A model generated the notes under the pieces. The model was not told the origin of the DNA, searched no databases, and worked only from the letters and a program-made list of their open reading frames with translations. From assembly GCF_009729015.1 (NCBI RefSeq), contig NZ_CP045482.1:616001-680000 (forward strand): a DNA stretch of 64,000 nt, in the 5' to 3' direction. This stretch comes from Acidianus ambivalens. Lineage in GTDB: Archaea > Thermoproteota > Thermoprotei_A > Sulfolobales > Sulfolobaceae. The position numbers and the translations under genes were made by a program. Shown here one piece after another: positions 17,394 to 26,316 of this stretch (the stretch's first letter is position 1; each line of letters starts with the position of its first letter).

Positions 17394-17427
17394 GGTATTT
17401 TAAGCTAAACATTTTTTATTTAGAAAT

Positions 17428-17772
17428 ATGGAATTCCTTTCGCTTCTTGCAAAGGTGAAGCCAAATAAAAGAAACCTATCTATTATATTTTTATCAATAA
17501 TCCTTGTAGGCATAGGTTTATGGCTCTTTCACATTGACCATAATACCTATATTTATGAGCCTGCACTAACTGGTTATAACGTTACCCGCATCTATTCTAA
17601 CGGTACTACGACAACAATACCAGTCTGTAAAACACTTGCTTTGGGCCCTGTTGTTATAACTAAAGTTATACCGCCACCTTGGTATGCTTCATTATGGCCG
17701 GTATTCCTTGTGAACGGTATAGGGCTAATTGGCTTCTCTGTAATAATACAAATAGTCAGAAGGAACAAATAG
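17428..17772 (+). CDS. Membrane protein with two spans and an outside loop
   Basis: A 114-residue protein: basic N-terminus, membrane segment SIIFLSIILVGIGLWLF, a loop with Asn-X-Thr/Ser sites and one Cys, and a second segment near the C-terminus (PVFLVNGIGLIGFSVIIQIV) followed by RRNK. The topology places the loop outside. A TATTTTAAG element lies about 27 bases before the ATG. It sits between two broken Cys-rich secreted genes and probably belonged to the same surface module. Confidence 0.5.
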   Translation: MEFLSLLAKVKPNKRNLSIIFLSIILVGIGLWLFHIDHNTYIYEPALTGYNVTRIYSNGTTTTIPVCKTLALGPVVITKVIPPPWYASLWPVFLVNGIGLIGFSVIIQIVRRNK

Positions 17773-17809
17773 GCCCCTTATAAACTCATTCTCTTTTTCC
17801 TTCTGCAAA

Positions 17810-18637
17810 TGAGTTGGGCTAAGTACTTAGTTTGGGCTATAAGGATACTAGAGATAGTATCGCTGTTTCTGGTGCCTTTTGCCATCCACATAGGGTCGCC
17901 GAATGTAATACCTACCCAAGAAGAATTGGAGGTGGTTGTGGTTATGTAGGCCCTCTTCCTTACGACTATGCAGAACTCTCGATTGATAAGATATGCATTT
18001 GCGGTAACATAGAGTATTATGCAGTAGGAATTGTTTACAACGGTACGACTATGGCTTTATTACTTAAGATCTATAACTCAACGATGTACCCCTGTCTTCA
18101 TAACATTAGTGTAGAATTTACCGAAAACTTCAACTGTTTGAGTTGGTACAACAACACAATAGTTGTGGAATGTGCAAACAACTTTATCAAGCTTTTGATT
18201 GTTGCCTAATTTATCACGGCTTCTATTGTGCAGGGATACCCTACTCGTTTGCTGTAGTCAATTACACTTGCACTTTAATCCTACTTAATACTGACGTTAT
18301 CAGTGCTATAGTTAATTTCTACCAGTGTAAGAACGTGGTTTATGCTTACGGTTATGTTTATTCCGGGGCAGAAGTCGAAAACGGAATTTTTGAGGTCTCA
18401 GGAAAGGCGTTTGTTTGCAAATTCACCTTTAGTTCTGCGATTGATGCAAATGCGTTTGTAGGTACTTCTTGGGTTGTTTTGAGAGAAGTTCAATTCGCTC
18501 TTAAGGGAATGCCAGTCTCACCCTCACCTAATGAAATATACGATAAGATTAACGATGCACTTACCACTATAAAGAATAAAATTCAAGAGAGTGCAAGTGA
18601 GTATTGTGGTGAGGCTGAAATAAATCTAGGAAGATGA
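17810..18637 (+). pseudogene. Cys-rich secreted protein, two frameshifts
   Basis: ATG at about 17810, after a TATA box (CTTATAAAC) and pyrimidine tract, starts a signal peptide (WAIRILEIVSLFLVPFAIHI). Mature sequence continues in a second frame (ECNTYPRRIGGGCGYVG through VECANNFIKLL) and then a third (YHGFYCAGIPYSFAVVNYTC to EINLGR) ending at 18637. Joined, it gives about 270 residues with many Cys. The promoter and start context are nearly the same as for the gene at 16427, as expected for paralogues. Confidence 0.5.
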
Positions 18638-18639
18638 AC

Positions 18640-18970
18640 GAAGATCTTACGTTCTCATCTTTTTTCATCTTTAAGTATTCTTTGATTCTCTTCAAAAGTT
18701 CCTCGTAATCGGATATCACAACTACAGTAAAATATGGAGAAAGGATTGTAATGATTGATCTCCAAAAGTTTTCTGATTAAAAGCTTAATCATAGTAGTCC
18801 TACTTACTTGTCTAGGGCCTACAATGAAGTTTAACGAAAACGGTTCCACCGTTAATTTCCTTTGGGATCCATTTATATTTTAACGACTTCCACTTTTTAA
18901 TATCAGCATCATCTTCTATGTAGTCTTTCCCTCTCCAACCATATGTTTTCCTCTTCCATTGATACTTATA
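18640..18970 (-). pseudogene. Archaeal AAA ATPase remnant
   Basis: Read on the minus strand, frames give YGWRGKDYIEDDADIKKW, then EPFSLNFIVGPRQVSRTTM (Walker A with the catalytic K and a G altered, GPRQVSRTT in place of GPRQVGKTT), then a third frame with DYEELLKRIKEYL. This is the N-terminal part of the AAA_14-type archaeal ATPases typical of Sulfolobales. Frameshifts, the lost Walker lysine and the missing C-terminus show a dead fragment. Confidence 0.65.
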
Positions 18971-19019
18971 TTATCAAATAGCTTAAAAATAGGTTAGCTA
19001 AACCTTAATAAACAAGTAC

Positions 19020-19213
19020 TATTGACGTTGATAGTTTGGTAAACGATTTTATTTGCTTAAAATTTAGTTAAAATTCCCTCAAACTCGTATCGTTTCATAA
19101 TAAAAATTTTAACATGGCTAAAGTTATAATAATCATTTTATTATCTTGTGAAGAATTGAAAATAAATTTATACTTTATATGATTTATACTGAACTAACAA
19201 AATTATTGTTCAT
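19020..19213 (+). repeat. Degenerate copy of the 25944 MITE
   Basis: The tract TTTAGTTAAAATTCCCTC through TATATGATTTATACTGAACT and AACAAAATTATTGTTCATAC follows the same order as the intact 210-base MITE at 25944-26153, in the same orientation, with about 75 percent identity by eye. The terminal inverted repeats are eroded. It ends about 20 bases before the TATA box of the aminopeptidase gene. Confidence 0.55.
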
Positions 19214-19263
19214 ACTTGACGTTACTAACAAAAGTTTTTATAATATCGCTTTCAACATATTTT

Positions 19264-21591
19264 ATGCCTATTAATCTAAAGAAATACGAGATCTTCCTAG
19301 ATCTTAACGGACTTGATTATGATGGAATAGAAAGAGTAAAGCTATCCTCAGATAAGGTGGAGTTGGACAGTGTAGGACTTAATATACTCAGCGTTAAGGC
19401 AGATGGGAAAGATGTGCCCTTTGAAGTAAAGGAGGGCAAGTTGATAGTGCACTCTCCAGTAAATGACGAGTTAGAAATTCATTTTAAAGGGAGGGTTAGT
19501 AAAGATTCAATTTTAGGAATTTACTCAGCGCCTTATGACGAAGGAAAATATATGATAACAACTCAATTTGAGCCAATTTATGCCAGAAATTTCATACCTT
19601 GTTTCGACAGACCTGACATGAAGGCAGTTTTTAAGCTTTTCGTTAAAGTACCTAAAGGTTTAAAGGTTATCTCAAACACTAGGGTGATTAACGTTAAAGA
19701 AGATGGAGGCAAATTGCTTTACGAATTCGAGGAAACGCCAAGGATGTCAACCTACCTACTTTATTTAGGCATTGATGAATTTGAGGAAATTAAAGACGAA
19801 AGCAAAAGGCCTACAATTATAGTTGCAACAGTTCCCGGCAAGGTTAATAAAGGCTATTTTGCGTTACACGTTGCCAGAAGGGTAATAGATTTCTATGAAA
19901 AATACTTTGAAATACCTTACCAACTGGAGAAACTTCATTTAATTCAAGTTCCCGATTTTGAGGCAGGAGCTATGGAAAACTGGGGAGCAGTGACTTTTAG
20001 GGAGACTGAGCTTTTGGCAGATGATTCATCTTCAGTTTCTCACAAGCTAAGAGTATCAAGTACAATAGCCCATGAATTAGCTCATCAATGGTTTGGCAAT
20101 TTAGTTACGCTTAAATGGTGGAACGATTTATGGCTTAATGAGAGCTTTGCAACCTTTATGTCTTACAAGGCATTAAAGGATATATTTCCTCAATGGGACC
20201 CTGAAGGGATCTTCTTATTGTCAGATACTCTGAACGCGATGGAAAAGGATTCCTTATCTACTACTCATCCAATTGAGGCTAATGTAAAGGAGGCTCACGA
20301 GATTATGCAGATGTTCGATAGTATAAGTTACGGTAAGGGAGCTAGCGTATTAAGGATGATAGAGGGCTTTATTGGTGAAGAAGAATTTAGGAGAGGCGTT
20401 GTAAATTACTTAAATAGACATAAGTTTTCTAACGCAGAAGGAAAGGAGTTCTGGGAATCTCTCGGAAACGTAGAAGTTGAGGATTGGATAACAAAGCCAA
20501 GCTATCCAGTAATTTTCGTAAGAGTGGAAGGGAATTCAATAGAGTTTGAACAAAAGAGGTTCACTTTATTGAACGTGGACTCTAACGAGTTATACAAGGT
20601 TCCATTAACTTATGAGGTAAACGGTAAATTCGGAAAATTCTTGTTTGATAAGCGTAGGGAAGAAGTAAAGGTAGACAAGGAAGTAAAGGAAATAAAGGTG
20701 AACGTCAATAGATCAGGATTTTACAGGGTGTTTTACGACAAACTAACTATGTTACCTCAACTTAATGATTACGAGGAGTTAGGGTTAGTAAATGACTATT
20801 GGAGCTTCCTGCTTGCATCAATGATAGACTTTAAGACCTATCAAGAAGTGCTTTCAAAAGTTAATAAGAATCCTTTGGTAGCAATGGAAATTACTCAACA
20901 ACTTAACACTCTTTTCTTGGTCGATAAAAGGAAATTCTTCCATTTTTCAAGGGGGATCCTAGTTGATTTATATAAGTTATATAGAAATTCTAAAGATCCC
21001 CTAGGCGAGATTGCATACACTAGCATTGCGAGTAATTTAGCCTACGAAGACGAGGACTTTGCTTTGGGTTTATCAAACTTGTTTTTAGAATACGATAAGT
21101 TACCCAGTAAGATGAAAAACGCCGTTGCAATAGCTTATGCAGTGTCTACTGGCGACTTTCAAACGTTAGTGAATAAGTATACGTCCTACATCCTAGATGA
21201 AGAGAAAATTAGGATGCTTAATGCAATAGGTTCAATAGGGGACAAATCAATAATAAACAATGTAGTACAATTAATACTGAACAGGACTATAAAACTTCAA
21301 GATTCGCCTTACTTGATTTTCCAAGTTATGAGGAATCCATTCGTTAGAGACGAGGCGTGTAAGTTTATAGAAGAAAACTTTGAACAACTAAAGAATTTTA
21401 TAAGTACTGCCTATGGAGGACCTTGGGCTTTAGGACAATTAATATCCTCTATGACGATGTGCGGTGTTGACAATCCTGATGAGGTAGTTAATTTCTTGGA
21501 AAAGATAAGATTTAAGGAAATTAGTAAACCAATAGACGAAGTGGAGGAAAGAATAAAAGTATATTCGAGGTTGAAAAATCTTGATACATAG
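19264..21591 (+). CDS. M1-family zinc aminopeptidase
   Basis: A 775-residue aminopeptidase of the APN/tricorn-interacting-factor type, which removes N-terminal residues from peptides made by the proteasome or tricorn. Visible: the exopeptidase motif GAMENWGA, the zinc site HELAHQWFGNLVTLKWWNDL with the third ligand in LNESFATFM, and the catalytic Tyr region SYGKGASVLRMIEGF. I prefer ATG 19264 (MPINLKKYEIFLDL) over an upstream TTG because TTTTTATAA lies about 25 bases before it. It is monocistronic and its promoter abuts an old MITE. Confidence 0.93.
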   Translation: MPINLKKYEIFLDLNGLDYDGIERVKLSSDKVELDSVGLNILSVKADGKDVPFEVKEGKLIVHSPVNDELEIHFKGRVSKDSILGIYSAPYDEGKYMITTQFEPIYARNFIPCFDRPDMKAVFKLFVKVPKGLKVISNTRVINVKEDGGKLLYEFEETPRMSTYLLYLGIDEFEEIKDESKRPTIIVATVPGKVNKGYFALHVARRVIDFYEKYFEIPYQLEKLHLIQVPDFEAGAMENWGAVTFRETELLADDSSSVSHKLRVSSTIAHELAHQWFGNLVTLKWWNDLWLNESFATFMSYKALKDIFPQWDPEGIFLLSDTLNAMEKDSLSTTHPIEANVKEAHEIMQMFDSISYGKGASVLRMIEGFIGEEEFRRGVVNYLNRHKFSNAEGKEFWESLGNVEVEDWITKPSYPVIFVRVEGNSIEFEQKRFTLLNVDSNELYKVPLTYEVNGKFGKFLFDKRREEVKVDKEVKEIKVNVNRSGFYRVFYDKLTMLPQLNDYEELGLVNDYWSFLLASMIDFKTYQEVLSKVNKNPLVAMEITQQLNTLFLVDKRKFFHFSRGILVDLYKLYRNSKDPLGEIAYTSIASNLAYEDEDFALGLSNLFLEYDKLPSKMKNAVAIAYAVSTGDFQTLVNKYTSYILDEEKIRMLNAIGSIGDKSIINNVVQLILNRTIKLQDSPYLIFQVMRNPFVRDEACKFIEENFEQLKNFISTAYGGPWALGQLISSMTMCGVDNPDEVVNFLEKIRFKEISKPIDEVEERIKVYSRLKNLDT

Positions 21592-21620
21592 ATTAAAAAG
21601 TATTATCTTAATATGAGTAA

Positions 21621-22412
21621 TCATTTTTCTACATAATCTTTCTTCAGCACATACCTTACTTTGCCTTTTTCCCTGACTTCTTCAACGTAACCCATTGCTA
21701 CTAATCTCTTAAGTCTCCTATAAACCGTAGTTTTAGGTAAGTTAGTTTGCTTTACTAACTCAGATAAGGTAGAAGTGCCTCCGCTCTTCTTTATGGCATC
21801 AAGGACTACTTTATCCCTCTCATCTAAACCGATCTGAATTTCCTCTTCTTTCTCTCCCTCTTCTTTTGTTCTCTTATTTCTCCTTATATAATATAGGAAA
21901 AAGAAAAGGAGAGAAGAGTCACTTAAAACTATGGCCAAAATGAAGAATGCAGGAGAAAATGATGAGGTGTGCAAGTTAGTCTGAGTATAGGTATAAAGTA
22001 CAGTAACCTTACTAGTGTTCTCAAAGGTTATGTTATAAAGGCCTCCAACAACTGTAAAGCTGGAAGGTTGAGGATAAAGGTAGGTTATAGAAGATCCCGC
22101 AGGAATTAATACATTCACTGTAAGATTTTCTGGCTGTTCAGTTTCAATTACTCCTTTAGGCAAAGCGCTTCTGTAAGTTATTGTTGCGCTCTTCCCTTGT
22201 ATAATGAGGGTGTTCCCTTGAACTACGTACTTTGCTCCTTCTACCTTTATGCATGTTACATTTGTTCCTATTAGATTTATACTCGAAACATTGTATAAAT
22301 ATACAGTTACAGTACCGTTATAATACACATTAATTACGCCAGTAGAAGAATGAAATAAAGGTAAAAGAAGTGCAGACAATAACAGTAGCAGTAATGCTAA
22401 TAATCTTGGCAT
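21621..22412 (-). CDS. Membrane-anchored winged-helix regulator with extracellular domain
   Basis: A 263-residue protein: signal or anchor at residues 1-24 (LLALLLLLLSALLLPLF), an outside beta-rich domain with many Asn-X-Thr/Ser sites, a membrane segment at about 155-175, an acidic linker (KEEGEKEEEIQIG) and a C-terminal winged helix (LSELVKQTNLPKTTVYRRLK, then VEEVREKGKVRYVL). Such one-component sensors couple an outside signal to DNA binding and are frequent in Thermoproteota. It converges on the aminopeptidase gene. The signal and target are unknown. Confidence 0.8.
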   Translation of the reverse strand: MPRLLALLLLLLSALLLPLFHSSTGVINVYYNGTVTVYLYNVSSINLIGTNVTCIKVEGAKYVVQGNTLIIQGKSATITYRSALPKGVIETEQPENLTVNVLIPAGSSITYLYPQPSSFTVVGGLYNITFENTSKVTVLYTYTQTNLHTSSFSPAFFILAIVLSDSSLLFFFLYYIRRNKRTKEEGEKEEEIQIGLDERDKVVLDAIKKSGGTSTLSELVKQTNLPKTTVYRRLKRLVAMGYVEEVREKGKVRYVLKKDYVEK

Positions 22413-22505
22413 CTATTTTATTCTCTTATCCCCAGCTTATTAGTTTACTGTTCCGCAGTTTCGTAGAACAAACGTTTAAATTCCCTCTGAAAGAAGAATG
22501 TATAC

Positions 22506-22919
22506 GTGAATTTAAAATTATTAACAGCACTTCTGGCACTAACTTTAGTACTCAACGTTATCCTAGGCTTTTAACTTTACGAGGCACTTCATCCTTCTCC
22601 TATAAGTAGTGTAATGCCTTCATCTTCAACTCATCTCTATTCCTTCTCTTTTAAAACTAAGTTTCTCTTTCACGTTAAGGAGACTGGAGAATATAAGGTA
22701 GAACTTAAAGTTAGGGAAGGAGTTTTTAACCAACTTTACGTAATCCTTTACTTCAAGGATGGAGAGAGCGTTACGCTCAGTTTAAACAATACCGTAGCAA
22801 ACGTTGAGTTTGAACATAAGGAAGAGGAAGTAATAGCTTACGTGAGCGGAACGGCCTATTCAAACATGACTGAACAAGAAATATTGAATAACATTGAGAT
22901 TTGCTTGTTAGAATCCTAA
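22506..22919 (+). pseudogene. Secreted/anchored small protein interrupted by an in-frame TAA
   Basis: GTG 22506 begins a signal-anchor (LKLLTALLALTLVLNVILGF) that meets TAA at 22572-22574 with no change of frame. The same frame continues as LYEALHPSPISSV and a beta-rich domain with Asn-X-Thr sites to 22919. A TATA-like GTTTAAATTC lies about 25-30 bases before the GTG. Without the stop this is a 137-residue secreted protein. The shorter frame from ATG 22614 would lack a signal. Nonsense mutation is the simplest reading. Confidence 0.55.
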
Positions 22920-22973
22920 GGTGAACTGTTCCGGAACGTAATCTTTAAAAGGACTAAACGACTACCTTAGTAT

Positions 22974-23447
22974 ATGAAAACATATCTACTCTTGGCCTTG
23001 GTAGCTACGGCTTCATTGGCAACAGGAATGTTAATAGCTGGAGTAATGGGATACGGTCCACTAGCATATATATCATATCATATCCAAACTAGCAGTCAAG
23101 GAGAAGTAATTCCTGCATATATTAATTTAGGAAATTTAACTGCGGGAGCAAGCGGTAATGTAACTGCTAATGCAACCATAGTAATAGACTCTAACGGAAC
23201 TTATGAGCTTCACTTGCTTCACGGAGAAAAGCTTCAAAAAGTCTTTAGCGAGTTTACCGTGAAAGTTACAATAGGAAATACGTCAGTTGTGCTAACTCCT
23301 GATAACGATAGTGCGAGCCTTTATTTAGCTAAGGGAACATACACCGTCTTAATAGAGGTAATGTATCAAGTATCTCAGCATCCTAAAGGAGATTTAAACG
23401 TAAATCAAGAACCCCTACTAATAATACATCCTGAAAACGATGATTAA
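22974..23447 (+). CDS. Secreted hypothetical protein
   Basis: A 157-residue protein with an N-terminal hydrophobic signal (LLLALVATASLATGMLIAGV) and a beta-sandwich-like body rich in Val, Thr and Asn-X-Thr/Ser sites (NLTAGASGNVTANATIVID). It has no C-terminal anchor. It follows another small secreted gene in the same direction. The family is not named; similar small surface proteins are usual in Sulfolobales. Confidence 0.65.
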   Translation: MKTYLLLALVATASLATGMLIAGVMGYGPLAYISYHIQTSSQGEVIPAYINLGNLTAGASGNVTANATIVIDSNGTYELHLLHGEKLQKVFSEFTVKVTIGNTSVVLTPDNDSASLYLAKGTYTVLIEVMYQVSQHPKGDLNVNQEPLLIIHPENDD

Positions 23448-23586
23448 GAAGATATCTTTTCTTTTTATTTTTCTTTTTAGGTTTCTCTCTTGTAAAAGTA
23501 TTATAATTTTTATTAAATAGAATGTCCAAAAGTATAAGAGCTTGTAAACTATTTGAGTCTAATTAATGTTATTCTCGACATAAAAT

Positions 23587-23622
23587 CTGACCTCCCCCTG
23601 CCCTGAAGGACGAGGTTTGTCG
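23587..23622 (-). repeat. REP-like hairpin of the tnpB right end
   Basis: CTGACCTCCCCCTGCCCTGA followed by AGGACGAGGTTTGTCG is a mutated version of the hairpins at 13857 and 25163. It lies 29 bases before another, oppositely derived right-end fragment at 23651, so several elements have piled up here. Confidence 0.55.
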
Positions 23623-23650
23623 TTTGTTTTATCATTTACTGTCGTCCTCC

Positions 23651-23707
23651 TGACTTCCTCCCCGCCTCACAAGGCGAGGGTTCCCTCCTCATCATTCCCA
23701 CCAATGT
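23651..23707 (-). mobile_element. Right-end fragment of a tnpB-family element
   Basis: On the minus strand this reads GGTGGGAATGATGAGGAGGG, AACCCTCGCCTTGTGAGGCG and GGGAGGAAGTCAG. It is a standard right end including terminal hairpin and GTCAG, cut off where copy C begins. It shows an insertion next to, or into, an older copy. Confidence 0.6.
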
Positions 23708-23711
23708 TTAC

Positions 23712-24024
23712 AAATAAAGGGGGGTTAAGGGGGCGGAAAGTCTCGTCAGCGGGGACGGATAGCCCCGTGTTTAAATCTTTCTTTGTCTAGATATCTCTTA
23801 GTGGCGTTAATGACGCTCTTCCCCAGCTTAATGGGACTGGGGGGCATCTAGTATCTCTTAAGGGACTAGAGCTCAGCAGTGAAAGTCCCCTACCCACTCT
23901 GTCCAAATGGTAGGGTTCTCTGAGCCACTCGACTGCCCACCAAATGTAATCCCGAATCGATGTGTGGGAACGATGATCCCTCAGGAGGGGAACCCTTGCC
24001 CTTCCGGGGCGGGGAGGAAGTCAG
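23712..24024 (+). mobile_element. Non-autonomous tnpB-family element (copy C)
   Basis: Left flank TTTAC, then AAATAAAGGGGGGTTAAGGG, GGAAAGTCTCGTCAGCGGGG, a TTTAAAT box and a core (TTAATGACGC, TAAGGGACTAGAGCT). The right part still carries GGGTTCTCTGAGCC and CTCGACTGCCCACCAAATG, which align with the 3' end of the tnpB reading frame in the complete copy. Terminal hairpin and GTCAG end at 24024. This 313-base copy therefore looks like an internal deletion of a tnpB element. Confidence 0.7.
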
Positions 24025-24056
24025 CATGTAGTACTCGATAATAATCTTCTAACGCT

Positions 24057-24443
24057 TTAATCTAGAGTCATTTTCGAGGGATCTTTCACCATAAGTCGGT
24101 AACGAATTTCGAGATTTTTAGCATCACCAAGTGTGCCGTCACTTAACATAGCCTCACTCCAACCTGTTACTCTTTTTGTCTTTTTTACTTTAACATATTT
24201 CTTTTCAATTACAAACTGTTTTTTAAACTTCGGTACGAAAACGTAATATTTGCCTTTTTTCAATATAAAACTACATTCCTGCCATGAGCCATCAATAAAA
24301 CACTCAGTGATGATTTTAACGCAACTCTGAAACTTCCTCTCATAGCCGGCATCTTTACTTTTATATACCACGCCCTCTCTGGGTTCCCATATTCCTATGA
24401 GCCTTTTTAATGTTCTAAACACAATTACATTATTATACGGCAT
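24057..24443 (-). CDS. Hypothetical protein
   Basis: A 128-residue basic, beta-rich protein starting at ATG 24443 (MPYNNVIVFRTLKRLIGIWE) with a Lys-rich centre (KKYVKVKKTKRVTGWSEA). No motif recognised. It lies between repeat elements and downstream of another unknown gene in the same direction, separated by 65 bases, which suggests a short transferred operon. Confidence 0.5.
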   Translation of the reverse strand: MPYNNVIVFRTLKRLIGIWEPREGVVYKSKDAGYERKFQSCVKIITECFIDGSWQECSFILKKGKYYVFVPKFKKQFVIEKKYVKVKKTKRVTGWSEAMLSDGTLGDAKNLEIRYRLMVKDPSKMTLD

Positions 24444-24508
24444 ATAAAAAAGATTACTACAAAAATGGGGGATTTAGGATACTTTTGCCCCTTCTGTGAG
24501 GGACGATA

Positions 24509-25093
24509 CTAATAACTTGATATTTCTTTGAATCCACACAACCCCTTCTTGGGACACCATACAATATATTTATCTTTATCGATATTGAAAAACGCCTTAA
24601 ACCTTTCAAAAATGCCTTCTTTAAAATCCGTAAGTACTATACCTTCTGGTGTATCATATACTTCAGTAAACAAAAAGCCAATATGGAATAAAAGATCCAA
24701 ATACGATTGATAATCGTATGGAATAAGTACTTGTTTCTTTTCATTGAGTATTTCCTTAATTGATTTTGCTTTTTTGCTTTTCCACTCTATGGTGTTCGGC
24801 ACAAAGTGAGCACCGTATAGTACAGAGTCTTTTTCCATTATCATATAAACTTCGTCACCACTAATTTTCAACGACGCACCAATTAACATTGCGAATGAAC
24901 GTGGGTCTATGTCACGTGGCAGTTCTTCGACTTTCACGCCATTGGGCATAAAATAAGAAAGAAAAAGCTCTGAAGCCGGCTTATTTAATTCAAAAGTATT
25001 AAATGCTAATGGTTTTATGTTCAAAGCACCCAAGCCGTGTATTACATGCCCCCATCTCTGGCTCGACTTATTAACTACTAAATAAATCTCCAT
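24509..25093 (-). CDS. Hypothetical protein
   Basis: A 194-residue soluble protein starting at ATG 25093 (MEIYLVVNKSSQRWGHVIHG). It is aromatic-rich, ends with two Cys in WCPKKGLCGF and has no membrane segments. Flanked by tnpB-family repeats on both sides together with the 128-residue gene. Probably accessory; function unknown. Confidence 0.5.
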   Translation of the reverse strand: MEIYLVVNKSSQRWGHVIHGLGALNIKPLAFNTFELNKPASELFLSYFMPNGVKVEELPRDIDPRSFAMLIGASLKISGDEVYMIMEKDSVLYGAHFVPNTIEWKSKKAKSIKEILNEKKQVLIPYDYQSYLDLLFHIGFLFTEVYDTPEGIVLTDFKEGIFERFKAFFNIDKDKYIVWCPKKGLCGFKEISSY

Positions 25094-25162
25094 AATAAAG
25101 TTCTTTAGCTAGTTGCTTAAAAATATAATAGAACCATAAATATAATGGGATGGCAAAAAGAA

Positions 25163-25199
<37 letters not shown>

Positions 25200-25223
25200 T
25201 GCTCCTTTTATTTTTAACCTTAT

Positions 25224-25322
25224 AGAGAAGGGGGTTAAGGGGGCGGAAAGTCTCGCCAAGGGGATGGATAGTCCCGTGTTTAAATACTTCTTTTTCTAGA
25301 TATCTCTTAATGACGCTAGTAT
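25224..25322 (+). mobile_element. Left-end remnant of a tnpB-family element
   Basis: AGAGAAGGGGGTTAAGGGGG, GGAAAGTCTCGCCAAGGGG and a TTTAAAT box match the left ends of copies A, C and the complete element. Sequence after about 25320 is unrelated and runs into an IS630 fragment, so the right half is lost. Confidence 0.6.
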
Positions 25323-25362
25323 TTCCGAAAAGTTTATAGCTAGTATTACCAAATTGAATTAT

Positions 25363-25618
25363 GCAGGATCTAGTTAAAGCTTACGAGGAAGAGAAGGACG
25401 CGAGGATTAAGGAGAGGATTCTTGCGTGAAGCTGCATGTGGTTGACGGTAAATCGGAGAAAGAAGTTTCGAAAATGCTGAACAAGGGTTATTCCACAATA
25501 AAATTATGGGTTGGCAAGTACAAGAAAGAAGGTCTTGACGGACTAAGAGACAAACCTAGATCAGGAAGACCGAGAAAAGCCTGAGGAAGAAAAAATAAAA
25601 CAAATTCTGGAGAATTAG
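25363..25618 (+). pseudogene. IS630-family transposase N-terminal fragment
   Basis: ATG 25363 reads MQDLVKAYEEEKDARIKERI, then after a frameshift KLHVVDGKSEKEVSKMLNKG, YSTIKLWVGKYKKEGLDG and LRDKPRSGRPRK. This is the helix-turn-helix N-terminus of IS630/Tc1-like transposases of Sulfolobales. The catalytic DDE part is absent. The fragment joins directly onto a truncated dehydrogenase gene running the other way. Confidence 0.7.
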
Positions 25619-25895
25619 TACTCATATCCACCAAGATAAGTCCCCTCTTATTGCTCTTAACAACTCCGTTCTCGCCAAAGAGTATTTTCTCCACATCTGG
25701 AGCATCAGTAACCATTGATATTACCACGTCAGAGTTCTCAGCTACTTCCTTAGGAGATCTAGCCACCTTAGCTCCCTTTAATTTCTCAGCCTTCTCTATA
25801 GTTCTGTTATATACGGTGAGATCGTAGCCAGCCTTTATTAAATTTGAAGCCATGGGAAAACCCATTATTCCTAAGCCTATGAAACCGACTTTCAT
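25605..25895 (-). pseudogene. 3-hydroxyisobutyrate dehydrogenase-type enzyme, truncated
   Basis: From ATG 25895 the sequence is a clear NAD(P)-binding Rossmann domain of the beta-hydroxyacid dehydrogenase family: GFIGLGIMGFPMASNLIKAG, VYNRTIEKAEKL, DVVISMVTDAPDVEKILFG. It runs for about 97 residues to DMSTNSPEF, where homology ends at the IS630 fragment. The C-terminal substrate domain (about 190 residues) is missing, so the gene is broken by the insertion or a following deletion. Confidence 0.8.
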
Positions 25896-25943
25896 AAGTA
25901 GTAGTATTTAAGTAAGATTATAAGGCTATTTAAAAAGTAAGGG

Positions 25944-26153
25944 GAGTGTGGACAACAATTTCGTTCATTTGAAATTTGGTTAAAATTTCCTTAAAGTTGT
26001 ATCATTTAAGCTCTCTGATTTACAATAAAAATTTTGAATAAGGTTAAAATTACAGCACTATATTTTATTAACTGACGAATCTTATCATGAATTGAAATTG
26101 AATTCACACTTTATATAATTTATACTGAATTAACAAAATTGTTGTCCACACTC
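25944..26153. mobile_element. 210-bp MITE with terminal inverted repeats and 9-bp target duplication
   Basis: Starts GAGTGTGGACAACAATTTCG and ends with the inverted form AATTGTTGTCCACACTC. It is flanked on both sides by AAGTAAGGG (25935-25943 and 26154-26162), a perfect nine-base duplication. There is no coding potential. A degenerate relative is at 19020-19213. The mobilising transposase is not in the window. Confidence 0.85.
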
Positions 26154-26316
26154 AAGTAAGGGATTCATTGGATTAGCTTTTTATTCAGCACCAATGAAAT
26201 TCCATTCAGTGAGTTAGTCGCATAGACGACATGAAAAGGAGTGATAAGGCCGAGTGACTATAGTCGGTATGAAGGTCGAACTCTACATCGTAGAGAGCAC
26301 TAGAAAAAATTAAAAA

